64,000 nucleotides of DNA from Strigamia acuminata (GCA_949358305.1 OX442314.1:35211608-35275607), one strand, 5' to 3'; positions 9,909 through 21,567 are shown, counted from the first letter of the stretch. Notes: generated by a model from the letters alone, not told the origin. Numbers and translations are program-made.

Positions 9909-11198
9909 TGCGTCTTCAAAAAAATATAAATTTTTATTTGAGAACATGAATCAAACCGTCGGTAATTAATTTAATTTCAGATTAAATTAATTGTCGACCA
10001 ACAACTAGATCAATGTCACAATTAATTCTTAAGTTCCTTTTGTTAGAGTGTTTTCTTCATTTGCCGAATAATCATTGAAATTAATAATTATTCTTGACTC
10101 GGTAGATAATTTCATATTATCTTTTAAACAATATCGTTGACAAAGTATTCAAATTAGTGTTTATTAAATAAAATAAACCTAATTTTTGCATCTAAACGAC
10201 ATAATAACTAAAAAACCTGTCAAAATATTAAAAAATATTTTTGCAAGTATTTTTAGTACCTGACAATAGTCACTTTACATGATTTTAACTGTACGAATAA
10301 CTCTATAATTCGTCCGAGTAAATAATCTATCACCGACATCTGGTGGTGTTTGTTAGTATCATACACGTGACTTGTTAATACATGTATGCTCACCAATTTC
10401 AAAGGAATTTAAGCGATATTTTTATCTTTCATAAAATAAACACTTACTAACTAGGTGCAGTCCTAACAGGGTATATCTGGCTAGTTTAACGTCTAGCTTC
10501 ACGTATTTGCGAGGGCTGCTCGGTTCCGGTGATGTCGGCCGATAAAAACGTTGTGCGGCGCATGCGAATTCTAGGTCCGCCGTAATTAGCACTTTATGAA
10601 ATAAATCATTATTAACTGTCAAAATATTCAAAGGAAATTTTGACACAATAAATATCGAAAATATTTTTACCGGAGAATTACAACGTGATCACGTGGTGAG
10701 ATTTTCTTTCGAGAAAATTCGACGAGTGAGTGGAATCCGTCAATTTCCTAAGTTAACTGATATTTGGACACAAATTCAGTTAAAGTTTATGTAAAGTCGT
10801 TTAAGATAAAACATAGTTTAACTCACTAGAACTCGGGAAAATCACGTAGTTTTCGTGGAAAGTTGAGAGTTGTCCAGAGTTGTGTCCGTGTATGAAAACT
10901 TAACAACAAGTGTCAACTACTCTCCAACGAGGGGTTAAGGGGAGTTTCGAGGAGTAATCTGATTGGTTTGTAATTACTCATCTCGAAGTTTCTATTAACC
11001 CAAAGGGGAAAACATAGTTTCAAGTAAATGTTTACACGTAGATTAATTTAAATACAATCGGCCGTGTAAAAATAACTCAAACATTTGTTAAATTTTATCT
11101 ACATTGGTGAAATGTTCTTATTAATAAAATTTAACAATCCTTCGTGAATATGATTGGAAATATTTATTTAAAATAAAATATTTTCAATATATTGTGTC
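9909..11198 (-). other. GypA spacer between pol and ORF3
   Basis: AT-rich, no supported gene. A region this long between pol and a downstream ORF could hold a splice acceptor for a subgenomic ORF3 mRNA; a pyrimidine-rich run followed by AG lies just upstream of 9910 on the minus strand (TTTTTTTGAAG). Use of that site is inference. Confidence 0.4.
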
Positions 11199-14163
11199 CT
11201 AACCCAACTTGACTTGTTTTAAACAATTTATGAGTTGTACAAAATCGGTCACGTATTTTGTGTTCGGCTTGGGTCTACGTTTAGACTGTCGAACGGGAGA
11301 TGGAAATCTTTTCCTCTTTTTAGATGGATTTTGAGGAGTTTCGTCCTCTTTAGAAGAAATCTGAGAAGTTTCCTCCTCTTTCTCTTCAACTAAATCCTCT
11401 GTTTCCATGGACACAGGTTCATTTATTAATTCTGGAGAATTAATAACCTGACCTGCCATCCAATCTGGAGTCGGGTGTGACTCGTTGGTACCGACTTTCT
11501 GATCTAATGTCCATTCCTCAATCGGGTAACTTGGGATATAAGGCATTAAATCCTGTATGTTGATCGCTTTTGCTTTCGTGTTATCGGAAAGCTTCCGTAG
11601 TGTGTAGGAACCTCCGCCGAGAACAGCCGTAATTTCCCAAGGTCCATCACGTTTCTCAGCGAATCCTGCCGAAATCCCTTTATCTTTATTCGATAAAATA
11701 TGTGTGGCTTTCCACACGAGATCTCCTTTGGCAAATTGACAAATATAATATTTGTCTTTATGTAGTCGATCATGCTTTTCGTAATTCGATTGAATTTTCC
11801 GATGCATTTCGCTGTGTGCACGTCTAATTACGTCTAAAATGCTGTAGACGTAGGCTTCGGGGTTCTCTTTGTCGAATTTGATGGCGTGTTTAGTAATACG
11901 CGGGTCAAATGGCAAAGGAACGATTCTTCCCGTATTAAGAATCATCGGAGAACAATTTGTTGCCTCGGACTTAGCGGTGCGCATCGCAAAGGCAAAAGAA
12001 TTTAAATATTTTGGCCAGTGGGAGTGAATGTCCGAGTATAAAGCTAACATCATTTTTAAAGTCCTGTTAGCCCGCTCTGTAATATTAGCGGCAGCGTGAT
12101 ATGGGCTAATGTGAGCAATATCTACGTGATTTTTTCGACAAAAATCATTAAATATTGTCGACACGAATTGTTTGCCGTTGTCGGAGATTATCTTTTTTGG
12201 ATATCCCAAACGGTGGAAAACTTCGCTCATCTTATTAACAATGCATTCACTTGATGCGGTCGCTAGTGGAAAGACTTCAATCCATTTTGTACAATTATCA
12301 ATGATTACTAAAATCCATTTTAATTGTGAACGACCGGCTGGTTTTGGTCCCATCAGGTCAATGCTTATTGTCTCCCACGGGTTGGTCATGTTGTGGGGTG
12401 TATAGCTTGCCCGATGCTTTTGGTGTTGACTAGGTTTGTATTGTTGGCAATGAGTGCAACTGCGAACGTAGTTTCGAGTGTCTTTGCTCATTCTAGGCCA
12501 GAAATACATCTTTTTTGCTCTATCTAGGGTTTTGCTCATGCCGGCATGTCCTGTAAGTGGGTGGCCATGGCATGCGAATAATGCACGTCTCACGAGAGAG
12601 CGTGGAATTACCGCCTTAAACCCGTTGCCGGAGTCGTTTAACTCTTCCTCATCGGTCGGAGCAAAATAAATTAGCATAACACCTTTATTTTCTTCCGGTT
12701 CGTCGAGAGTGTAGCCACGAATCGCATTTAACCAATGTTTATCCGTGATACGATTTTTTAATTTTTCGTCTCCTTTTAGGTAAACAAGGATTTTACTACA
12801 TGCTGGATCTTTAAGCTGCGCTTCGATAATTTCATCTCTAGTCGGCGGAACTATTTTGAGGATATCTGTTAGCGCAGTGTGTACATTTTCGTGATTACAA
12901 TTGTGGACATCTATATGTCTGCAATTTTCTCTCGTACATCCTTCTTCCTCCCCCTTTTCTCCAGAATCATGAAATCTAACTGGATTATATGATTCTGAGA
13001 AAAAGTCTAAACTAAGGCCAACATTTGTAAGAAAATGTTTGCGCTCAGTTTTCGTCACTTGTAAAGATGCACACCTGTTTCCATTCCAAGTTGGATAGAA
13101 ATGGGTGATTTCCTCTGGTTCGATATAATCATAATCCGGAGTGTCTAGTGCAGACAGTGGAGCGCGTGATAATGCGTCCGCTACTTGGTTCATTGCACCG
13201 CGTCTAAAAATAATTTTAAACGCGCCACATTGTATTTTGACGGCCCAACGACCAAACCTTCCCGATGGTTCCGGCGTACTCATCAACCAGCTAAGGGCCT
13301 TAGCATCGGACTCGAGAGTGAAAGTCGTGTATTCAATATATGGGCGAAATCTTTCGATTGCCCATACAACGGCCAAACACTCCAATTCCGGCGTAGAATA
13401 CCTTACTTCGGCCCCGTGTAACACTCGACTGGCGTACGCGACTGCTTTCGGGACCATTATTAATTTCTGTTTCTTTTCACAGAATAATTCTACGTCTTGA
13501 CAGAGTACTGCACCTAAGCCTGAATGAGAAGCATCTGTCAAAATGACAAAAGGCTTATTCATATCTGGCATGTGGAGAAGGGCTTGGTCCTTGTCACACA
13601 AAATATCTTTGATAGTTTCGAATGCAGTTGTTTGTGGATCATCCCACACAAACTTTGCTTGATCATGCATAATATTGGTCAATGGACGAGCAATATTTGC
13701 GATGTTAGGAATAAATTTTCGGAAAAAATTCGCCAGTCCTACAAATCTCTGAATGTCTTTAGAACAAGTCGGTTTAGGAAAATTCCTTACAGCCGAGACT
13801 TTGTCAGGGTCTGGAAGAAGAGATCCCTCCGAAATTAAATGGCCTAAAAATCGTAATGATGTTCGACCAAATTTTGACTTGTCTTTATTGATAGTTAGAT
13901 TTGCGGCATCTAACTTCTCAAGTACGTCTTTAATATGTAATAAATGATTTTCCCATGTGTCAGAAAAAATAATTATATCGTCTAAATAGACCAGAGCATG
14001 TTTATATAAAGAGTCACCCAATACGGTAGTCATGAGGTGTTGAAAAGAACTAGGTGCATTACAAAGACCAAATGGCAATCTCTTGAATTGAAATTTGCCT
14101 TTTGGGGTGTAAAAAGCAGTTTTGCTCTTATCCTCCTCCTCCATTTCCATTTGATGATAACCT
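11199..14163 (-). pseudogene. GypA pol, 3' part: RT C-half, RNase H, integrase
   Basis: A 983-codon open frame. Residues 1-58 continue the RT and end with the YLDD active site (55-58). RNase H has TDAS near 205 and ELE near 255. Integrase has an HxxxxxxH...CxxC zinc module (about 528-568) and the catalytic triad D598, D657, E692, with 34 residues between the last two. The C-terminus is K-rich. The frame itself has no break; it is called a pseudogene only because the MITE at 14167-14596 separates it from the RT N-half. The reading phase on the two sides is consistent with a single original frame. Confidence 0.9.
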
Positions 14164-14166
14164 TTA

Positions 14167-14596
14167 AGCCTAGTTCACATGGATGCGTTGCTGCATCAGC
14201 TTCAACGCGCAAGCATGAAGCACAATGCTCAAGCATGTGCCATCGTGCATTGTCAACGCAGCAACGCACGACGCGTGACAGTTCACATGTCCACATTGTT
14301 TTGACAAAAAAAAAGGAATAGGCGGGTTGTTTTTAGCTGCAGCCATTTTTTGTTGACAATGTATGGTGATAAGTAGGAGCGCCGTATCACCTAGCGGGAT
14401 ATTGCGGCAACGCAAGTTCATTATTGCGTTGAAGTTGAAATATTTCAACTCGTGCGTTGTGCGTTACGACGCACGAAATCACAACGTGCTTCAGTCAACG
14501 CGCGTTGGCGCTGCAAACCAGTTCACATGCGACGCATGTGACGAAGCAGCTTTGGTGCGTTAACGCATGCGTTAACGCATCCATGTGAACTAGCCT
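14167..14596. mobile_element. PIF/Harbinger-like MITE inserted in GypA RT
   Basis: A 430-bp element with terminal inverted repeats AGCCTAGTTCACATGG and CCATGTGAACTAGCCT (one mismatch), flanked by TTA on both sides (14164-14166 and 14597-14599). A TTA duplication is typical of PIF/Harbinger elements. Inner sequence repeats GCGTTG/CAACGC and AGTTCACATG words in both orientations. No coding capacity. It interrupts the RT between the TKG and YHQ segments, so this copy of GypA cannot make an intact pol. Confidence 0.8.
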
Positions 14597-15908
14597 TTAG
14601 TTAAATCAATGGACGTAAAGTACTTGGCCTGATTAGTATGATGAATTAACAGGTCAATACTTGGCATTTGAATTGCATCAACTTCTGTGATTGCATTCAA
14701 CCAGCGGTAGTCGATACATAATCGATACTTCCCGCCGGGTTTAGCCACTATGACGGGGTGACTTATATAGGGGCCGGTGGCAGGTTCGATTAACCCATCG
14801 GCCTCCAATTCCTCGACCAATTCCGTCATAATGGCCTTCTTGGCCGGATTGTACATTCTATATGGCTGGTGTTTCCAAGTAGCACCAGGTTTAAACTTGA
14901 TGCGGTGCTTGGCAACCTTCGTACAGCCCAATTGGTCTCGAAATACGTTTTTTAATTGCAAAAGAACGTTTACGAGTAACTGTTTTTCTTCCGCCGAACT
15001 GTTGCAGCCTTCCACAAGTTTTTCTGCCCAGTCAGGTGAAGTGGGAGTTCCTTCACCTTGGAGACCCAAAGTCCTAATGCTTGCTAAGCAACAGTTAAGT
15101 TCAGTGGTCTCGTATGGTGCTGTCCATCCGGGCATGTCATCACAGGTGAACACAGCCCGTCGGGGATTAGGGTTTATCCCCGTTCTACGCATAAAGTTGT
15201 GACCCAAAATCAACCCACATACATTCTTGTGTAGAATTATGAAGGTCATAGGTGTAACTCTCTTTTTATCGGCCCATTTGACACAAAGACAAACTTGACC
15301 GATAGGTCGGTGATCTATTCCGACTGCGCAGACACGCATTCCCCGAGGACATTCTTGTATGAATTCCACCGGAATTTCTGTGTTTGAAAGGAGTTGTACT
15401 CCAATAAAACATTGGGTGGCTCCAGAGTCCATTAGTGCGTTGTAATCCAAACCTCCAATTTGGACATTCATACGCGGATCATCTTTGCCACCATTGATTA
15501 ATTTGCTATTGCAAAGTTTGCCAAGAAATACCTTTCGTTCTTTCTTGTTCCATTTTTCAAGTTTAAGAAGTTTTCTTAACTTGAAAACCTTAGGTACAAG
15601 TGGTTTTTTCGGTGCATTCCAACTTCCACTGAAAATACTCAAATTTTCTAGTTGGTCGGTCATGAATTTTAAATCTTCATTGACACCACCAGTGGAACTA
15701 CTCGCTTTCCGACAGACAGGTACTGCTTCGTAAGAAATGACCAATGATGGTGGTTTATTCTTCGAATCGTCAACATATGGTACTGTGAGGTGACTAGGTT
15801 TATGTCTTAATTTAATTTCTTTTCTATGAAAAAATAAATCATTGGACAATTCCGAGAGAGGAAACAACTCTTTAGGCGGGGGTTGGGCAACTTGAACAAC
15901 CCCCTGAA
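14597..15908 (-). pseudogene. GypA pol, 5' part: protease and RT N-half
   Basis: Open from just after the gag stop in the -1 frame. It has no ATG at its beginning (the apparent start at 15867 is TTG), so it should be made by frameshifting from gag. An aspartic protease motif DSGATQ lies about 147 residues after 15867. The RT begins near residue 300 with RMYNPAKKA, then GGKYRLCIDYRWLN near 385-398, then FTSIDLTKG, where the MITE cuts it. Role: protease matures the Gag-Pol polyprotein, RT copies the RNA genome in cytoplasmic particles. Confidence 0.9.
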
Positions 15909-15918
15909 TCAGTTTTTT
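15878..15918 (-). promoter_or_regulatory. Programmed -1 ribosomal frameshift signal, gag to pol
   Basis: On the minus strand the gag codons ACA AAA AAC TGA contain the slippery heptamer A AAA AAC (15918-15912), directly before the gag stop. After a 7-nt spacer, GGGGGTTG (15904-15897) can pair perfectly with CAACCCCC (15885-15878) around an 11-nt loop. Slipping back one base leads straight into the pol frame (LIQGVVQV...). Heptamer, spacing and stem all match classical retroviral -1 frameshift sites. A pseudoknot extension was not assessed. Confidence 0.85.
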
Positions 15919-17969
15919 GTCTCGTCGGGAGTGACTGAATCAGTGGCTGCTGGTAAATGCTTAATTAACAGGTCAACCATGTTTTTCTGGAAGTCAGTAA
16001 ATTTGGAGTCTAAAGTTTCTGACGTAACCCAATTTTGTTTGGGTCGTTTAAACTCGGGGTTGGGAGCAGAGTGGTTAAATCTTTTATTTGAATTTAACGA
16101 GTCTGTTTTCCCTGCTAATTTTTTGGCAAGAGCGGGACATTCTCTTTTAAAATGTCCAGGCTCGTGACAGAAAAAGCATTTTCCAGTAGTCTTTTCATAC
16201 TGGGCGGCAAATAATCGCTCCATTGAACCATCGTCAGTTGAGTCGTCGTTTTCCGACTCGTCTTCATCTTCAACTTCATCTTGTGTTTGCGTTAAACGTA
16301 GTGAAGTTTTAGATGGAAAAATCTTAGATTTTTCGTGAACTTTTGGAGTAGGATGATTCTCTCGATTATCGTACTCCAATTTTGCTGCAAGTTGAGCAGA
16401 ACTTTCAAACTTAGAGCGATTTGCTCCTACATATTGTAGAATGTCATCTACTGTAAAGTCACCATACATCCCTTGTGTACATAAAGCCGTGAAACTTTCT
16501 TGGCTTAGATTGTCGAATAATTGCGCACGTCCTGTTTTATCACCTGGCGGCACTTCACCTTGTTCTTGCGTATAACGTAGAAGAAAACTATAAAGTGACT
16601 CGTCGGCTCGTTGTTTTACATTAAGAAGTCGCCTTTCTCTTGTAAGTGGAACGAGATCGAAACAATCGAGGAAAGAGGCTTCGAAAGTTCGCCAACTATT
16701 AAAAGTATGACGTTGCTTATGGAACCAACGTTGTGCATGGCCTAATAGTCGTCCAGGTACAGCAGTGTGTACCATGTCGTCTAAAGGGATGCCTTTCCCG
16801 AGTGCGACAGCTTTGACGATTTCAAGGAATCGCGCAACCTCTGTCTGTTTCCCGTCAAAAATAGGAATCTCGATTCCTTTTCCAAAATTCTGACTGGGAT
16901 TACTCGGACTTCGGATTTGACCAACTAAACCCTGAATAATTTGTTTTACATTTTCGTCTGACAAATTAGAAGCAGCGTTCGAGTTGGGTGTAGACCGACT
17001 TCCTTGGTCTCTGGGTGGCGGATTTGGCTCTCCTCGAAAATTTTGATGTCTATCAGGTGGCGGTGGAGAACGCGAATTATTTCGTCGGTGGAAATTATTG
17101 TTATAATTTCCCCCTCCACCAGCGTGAGATTCGTCACTACTCGAGTTAGGATCGGAATCACGAGGATCGCCTGGAGCTCCGGGAAAACGTTGACTTCTCG
17201 GCGGAGCTTGTCCACCTTGAGAGCGGGAATTTCTATAATTCCTAAAATCTCCATCAGATTGGGCGTGATATTGAAAATTTTGATAATTTTCATTTCTCCC
17301 CCTTGGTTGGACCGACAGATTAGTTCGAGGCTGTGGAACTCTGAAAGAATCATTCAAATTCCCAGTGGGAGCGGGTAAATTATTATTTACTGCTGTCGCA
17401 CTTGGCAAATTTCGAGAAATTGGCGCAGAAATATTTCCTTGTCCGGAATTTCCCATTCTTTCGGCCGAATTCGATCGCCAAGAACTAGCTGGTAACTGAA
17501 TCGAAGGTTGAACAGATAGTGAAGAATTTAACTGCCCATTGTCGTCACGAGCAACATTCATTCGCCATCCAGGCAATTGCTGGTAACGATATGTGGCCGG
17601 TGAACGAGGGCCAGTTCGATCTACAGATACACTTTGCTCGTTGGTTACAATTACATCGGGAGTAATTGCACGATTTCTCTCGTGATGATTATTCGCCGTG
17701 TATTGCTGAGCCTCACATAAAGTGGAAAACTGCGTCACTTCCAATTGGTAATGGCGACAGTAAACCTCTAAATCATGCGGGACGGATAGTGGATCCGTTC
17801 GAGAACTACCTGGGTTGGAAACGTCTCTAGGAACATTTTCTTCCCCCTGGCTTTCTAGATCAGACTCCACAATTCCTCTTGGTGTTTCACACATACCACC
17901 ACGTCGTCGTGCTCCACGATTTCCTCGTGTTCCACGAACTCTTACAGGTCTACGGGCCATAATACTCAA
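15909..17969 (-). CDS. GypA Gag polyprotein
   Basis: An intact 686-codon frame starting MSIMARRPVRVRGTRG; methionine 4 is an alternative start. It forms the virus-like particle that packages element RNA. The N-terminal 370 residues are R/N/S/P-rich and low in structure. A capsid-like helical region spans about 380-530 (TEVARFLEIV ... SLYSFLLRYTQEQGE), followed by a D/E-rich patch and one CCHC zinc knuckle, CFFCHEPGHFKREC, at 598-611, which binds RNA. The frame ends in the frameshift site at 15909-15918. Confidence 0.9.
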   Translation of the reverse strand: MSIMARRPVRVRGTRGNRGARRRGGMCETPRGIVESDLESQGEENVPRDVSNPGSSRTDPLSVPHDLEVYCRHYQLEVTQFSTLCEAQQYTANNHHERNRAITPDVIVTNEQSVSVDRTGPRSPATYRYQQLPGWRMNVARDDNGQLNSSLSVQPSIQLPASSWRSNSAERMGNSGQGNISAPISRNLPSATAVNNNLPAPTGNLNDSFRVPQPRTNLSVQPRGRNENYQNFQYHAQSDGDFRNYRNSRSQGGQAPPRSQRFPGAPGDPRDSDPNSSSDESHAGGGGNYNNNFHRRNNSRSPPPPDRHQNFRGEPNPPPRDQGSRSTPNSNAASNLSDENVKQIIQGLVGQIRSPSNPSQNFGKGIEIPIFDGKQTEVARFLEIVKAVALGKGIPLDDMVHTAVPGRLLGHAQRWFHKQRHTFNSWRTFEASFLDCFDLVPLTRERRLLNVKQRADESLYSFLLRYTQEQGEVPPGDKTGRAQLFDNLSQESFTALCTQGMYGDFTVDDILQYVGANRSKFESSAQLAAKLEYDNRENHPTPKVHEKSKIFPSKTSLRLTQTQDEVEDEDESENDDSTDDGSMERLFAAQYEKTTGKCFFCHEPGHFKRECPALAKKLAGKTDSLNSNKRFNHSAPNPEFKRPKQNWVTSETLDSKFTDFQKNMVDLLIKHLPAATDSVTPDETKN

Positions 17970-18817
17970 AGAAATACACGTACAAAAAGAAAAAATAAAA
18001 TTTAACTGAACTAGCGTAAATGTAACACGCTTAAGATTAAACTAAGAAATAATTTGAAAAAAATACAACCTTAGCTGCTGAAACTGAAGTGGCTTCGGGA
18101 AAGAACTGTCCTGTTGCGTGGTCAAGAATGGTCCAAACGGGCACTGGTCACAAAGGCACAACTGGATGGTCGCACTGTCGAAAAGCAAGTGTGGCTGAAT
18201 ATTGGTTGTCAAACTAGCTTCCGGAAAATCTCCTTTGTCAAGACAGTCTGCTGTGATTGGCGATGTTGAAAATTTCAGATAATTTCTAATCCGAAATTCT
18301 CAACAATGTCACATCTGGATGACCTACTCCGAGCTGCATCGTGAGTGGCTCTCTTTGTCACATTCTTTGCCTTGTCAAGGATTAAGAATAATAATCCAGA
18401 ACGTTGAACAGAACAATAGAAACTTGGTCAGGTTTTTTAACCAGTAAAATAAAATATTTTAACTTTTTATTTTTCAGTCAGCAGAATTTCTAGTCAAATT
18501 CGTTTTTTGATCGAAATTCAAGGTTTCGAAATTTTTTCCAGAATATAGCCAAATATTCTGGGAAACTCAATAAACTCAAAATAGATTTTTTGTAGGAAAT
18601 TTGGAATTATAATGAGTTTCCAAAATAATCCAAAAATTCGAATTCAGATATTTCCAAAAGATAATGAGAATTTTTTGAAAACAAATGGATATTTCACAGT
18701 AAATTTATAGAGAAAAATCGGAAATTTTCTAATTATAATATCTACATAAAATAATCAAGAAATTCATTTTTCAATTTTACACTTGATCACAGAGTTCACT
18801 TCAATAAAATGCAACCT
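17970..18817 (-). other. GypA 5' untranslated leader
   Basis: Non-coding stretch between primer-binding site and gag in the minus sense. AT-rich toward the PBS. No ORF. It would contain the RNA packaging signal, which cannot be recognised by sequence. Confidence 0.6.
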
Positions 18818-18835
18818 ATCTCGGTAGAACCTCCA
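18818..18835 (-). other. GypA primer-binding site, tRNA-Gln-like
   Basis: The minus strand reads TGGAGGTTCTACCGAGAT two bases after the LTR end. This is complementary to the 3' end of animal tRNA-Gln (ATCTCGGTGGAACCTCCA from general knowledge) with one mismatch in 18. It fixes the element's orientation and the inner edge of the 5' LTR at 18838. Confidence 0.75.
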
Positions 18836-18837
18836 CG

Positions 18838-20421
18838 TGTGACGATTGACTTGGCGAGATACAAATTGCTTAACAATTAGAGCGAGAACTCGTGTGAAAG
18901 TGTAAAAGTACGGAGGCTTGTGATTTCTCAAATCATGTAACAATTTATTACGAATGGAAGACTTATATAAAACCTATGCCTTCAAATGGCTAAATAACTT
19001 CATGTTAAATATACAATGGGTTGGCAAAAGCCCTGAAATAATATCACTTGCGGTTTTCAGTCGTGCAATAAGAATGTGTATCTTTCTTATTACGGTGACG
19101 TAAAAGATGTCGTCTGAGTATGGTTCGGGCTTCCAAATGGTCCTGGATTGGTTCTAAAATGGTGTGTAATGGTTAGGCTTGGGTGTGTTATATCCGAGAG
19201 GTGCGGTTGACTTTGGCACAATCATCACATGTATAATTATTATATTGTTAATAATTATACAGCGCGATCATAAGAATGATGAAACAATCGAAATAAATAT
19301 TCATGTAAATTCTATTGAATTAAACATGATATTGTGTTCGCGAAACTGGATAAATAACTATAAAAATAAAGAAATAATTAAAATAGCGCCGAGCTATTTT
19401 TGCCCCGAGTGCAATCAACATTTGAGTCAGACTGAAATGTTCCGTCAAACCAACAACGAAATGAATCGAAGTATTTCGCAGGAAAGGTTATCCATCGCCG
19501 GGAAATTACTCCACTCGGTCCTGGCTGGCGGGAGAGTAACCGGGAAATTACTCCGCGTCGATTACTCTGATAATGCGTCTGTGAAATATAAATACTCCAC
19601 TCTAGATTCTACATTACCAATGCGTCTGTGAATTTTACTCCACTCTAGATTCTGCATTCTACAACGGAATGTTGGCATGAAGCTGGAGGGAGTGCGTCTG
19701 TGGGTTGTACCCCACTCTAGATACTACACTTAAATGTGTCTGTGAATCTCTCCACTCTAGTTACTACATTTCTACAACGGAATGTTGGCATGAAGAGGCG
19801 GGCAGTGTGTCTGTGAGTCTTCTACCCACTCTAGATACTTACACTAAATACAAAGTATTTCTACAACGGATTGTCGGAACGCAGAGAAGTATAATATGTG
19901 CTCAAGTAATATCAGTATCAAACAAAAACAGAACAAGAGCGAGCTATATCCGTTTTGCAGGGGGATATATACTCGGTGAGGAGAATAGCTGTTCAGTGAT
20001 CCAATGGGATCACTGGGCAGTCAAATCCATCCAATCCCAGATCATAGGAAGTGGATACCCAGGACATAGTCTTCTACTAGGTCCACTACAGGAACTGGAT
20101 ACGCAGGACACACTTTGGATTAAGTCCCTTTGACTATAATCCAAAAGGAGTCCAACTCACAGTGGGTGATGAAGGGTGACTTCACCAGGTGTAAAGTTTG
20201 CACATAATTCAATAGAATTATGTGACAAATAAATCAACTAGTATTTAAACATCCAAAAGTATTTAAAAGTGTCTAAAGTCGCAGTGGAATAAAATATAAA
20301 TAGTAATTTATATTTTATTCACTCAAAAATTGTCGAAATTTGAAATTACCGCTAAAACGTATCAGCGCCATCTATTGGTGAAGTAATCGTCCTATACTAA
20401 CAAAGTGTATGACAGTGTAAC
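18838..20421 (-). repeat. GypA 5' LTR (right LTR)
   Basis: Nearly identical to the left LTR but without the hAT-like insertion. It lacks the outermost CGTCACA seen in the left copy. After GTGTAAC (20421) the sequence reads AAAAC and then TATGT, which may be the target duplication. Either the tip was eroded or the adjoining repeat replaced it. Confidence 0.85.
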
Positions 20422-20431
20422 AAAACTATGT

Positions 20432-21010
20432 TAAATCTAGATAGAATCTATGCAAACCGTCTATCTTGGTACATAGATTTAACATAGAATAAGGTAGAAA
20501 CTATGCCGAAACTACATAGCATTGACATGGAATAAGCGCATTTCTGTCACGATTTTGACATAGCATCTACATAGAGCTGTAGATCGATGCTACACCAATA
20601 CAACGTCAAATCGACGTCGAATTCTACGTAGAGTTCTATTTCGATTCAACATAGAATCGATCTACCGCTTTATGTAGATTCAATGTCAAAATCGTGACCA
20701 AAATGCGCTAATTCCATGTCAATGCTACGCTGTTTCGGCATAGTTTCATCCTTATTTTATGTTAAATCTATGTAGAATTCTACGTCAAACTCTGCATAGA
20801 ATTCTACGTCAAACTCAACGTCAAATTCTACGTCTATTTAACGTAGAATAAGGATGAAACTATGCCGAAACAACATAGCATTGACATGGAATTAGCGTCG
20901 CCCGGTCGCGATTTTAACATAGCATCGACATAGAGCTGTAGATCGATTCTACTTCAAATCGACGTAGATTCGATCGAGACTTCTACATCAATTTGAAGTA
21001 GATCTGATAT
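20432..21010. repeat. Repeat block with a 120-bp unit in +/-/+ orientation
   Basis: A unit with TAAGGxxGAAACTATGCCGAAAC, CATTGACATGGAAT and GAGCTGTAGATCGAT words occurs at about 20471-20595 (+), 20645-20778 (inverted) and 20838-20960 (+). The first two can fold as a long hairpin. Between them are short ACGTAGAATTCTACGT-type palindromes. The word set (TAGATTTAACATAG, ATTCAACATAGA) is shared with the satellite at 32250-33010. No coding sequence. Confidence 0.75.
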
Positions 21011-21139
21011 TAAAATCGACTTATAGTTCTATGTACTTTTTTTGTATAAAAAAAACAAAATATTAAAATTTAAAAAAATTTTATTTTTCAAAAAATAACA
21101 ATATTTTACAAAAAAAACGAGTTTTTTCACGCGTGACTT

Positions 21140-21567
21140 CTTAGCAACAACGGTTTTGAGAGTTGAGGCCATTGTTGTGCATTCTCATTAAATTTCTCAT
21201 CTCTATTCGGCCCAGGTTTGCACCATTTTCCCGTTGTTTTTCCGGTTGTAATCGTGTCGGAGCCGAAATTCGCCGGTCACGTATCGATCTCGGTCGTTGA
21301 AGACCAAAATGGAGGTTTTGTAGACTTTGATTGCGTATTCTTCGTCGTTTTTGCCGAGTGCGTGGTGAAAGTTTGCTTCTTTTCCCGTGCCGACGCAGCC
21401 GTTGATTTCTTCAAATTGCGAATTAACTATTTTGAAGACGATCATTCTAGTGCGCACGTCTAGAACCTGTTAGACTGTTGCACGGTCGAATTTGTCTTTG
21501 GTTCGGCGCTCGTTTTCGGTTAGTTTGTTTGTTGTGGAACTGGATAAATCGGGGACGTCGAATTGAA
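21140..21567 (-). pseudogene. RIO1 kinase (RIOK1) fragment
   Basis: On the minus strand the frame carries [13 protein letters not shown], then [43 protein letters not shown] and KMVQTWAE. This is the N-lobe of RIO1, an atypical kinase that matures the 40S ribosomal subunit; GTGKEA corresponds to its STGKEA nucleotide-binding loop. There is a TAA inside the first block (21470-21472), and after TWAE a frame change leads to EMRNLMRMHNNG, then a stop. A possible AG acceptor lies at 21568-21569. The catalytic lobe is absent. It is a decayed gene or gene fragment. Confidence 0.8.

Larger units (their letters stand above)
4981..20426 (-). mobile_element. GypA: 15.4-kb Ty3/Gypsy LTR retrotransposon
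   Basis: Two long terminal repeats enclose, on the minus strand, a tRNA-Gln-like primer site, gag, a protease-RT-RNase H-integrase pol, an extra ORF and a polypurine tract. LTR termini form TGTGACG...CGTCACA. TATGT at 4976-4980 recurs at 20427-20431 and is a likely target duplication, although the outer 7 bp of the right LTR do not match the left one. Apart from two later DNA-transposon insertions, pol is open, so the element was active not long ago. The LTRs differ by only a few substitutions plus one 21-bp duplication. Confidence 0.9.

Noticed and set aside
10422-10646. 74-codon frame between GypA pol and ORF3
   Set aside because: No recognisable domain and AT-rich surroundings; no support beyond being open.
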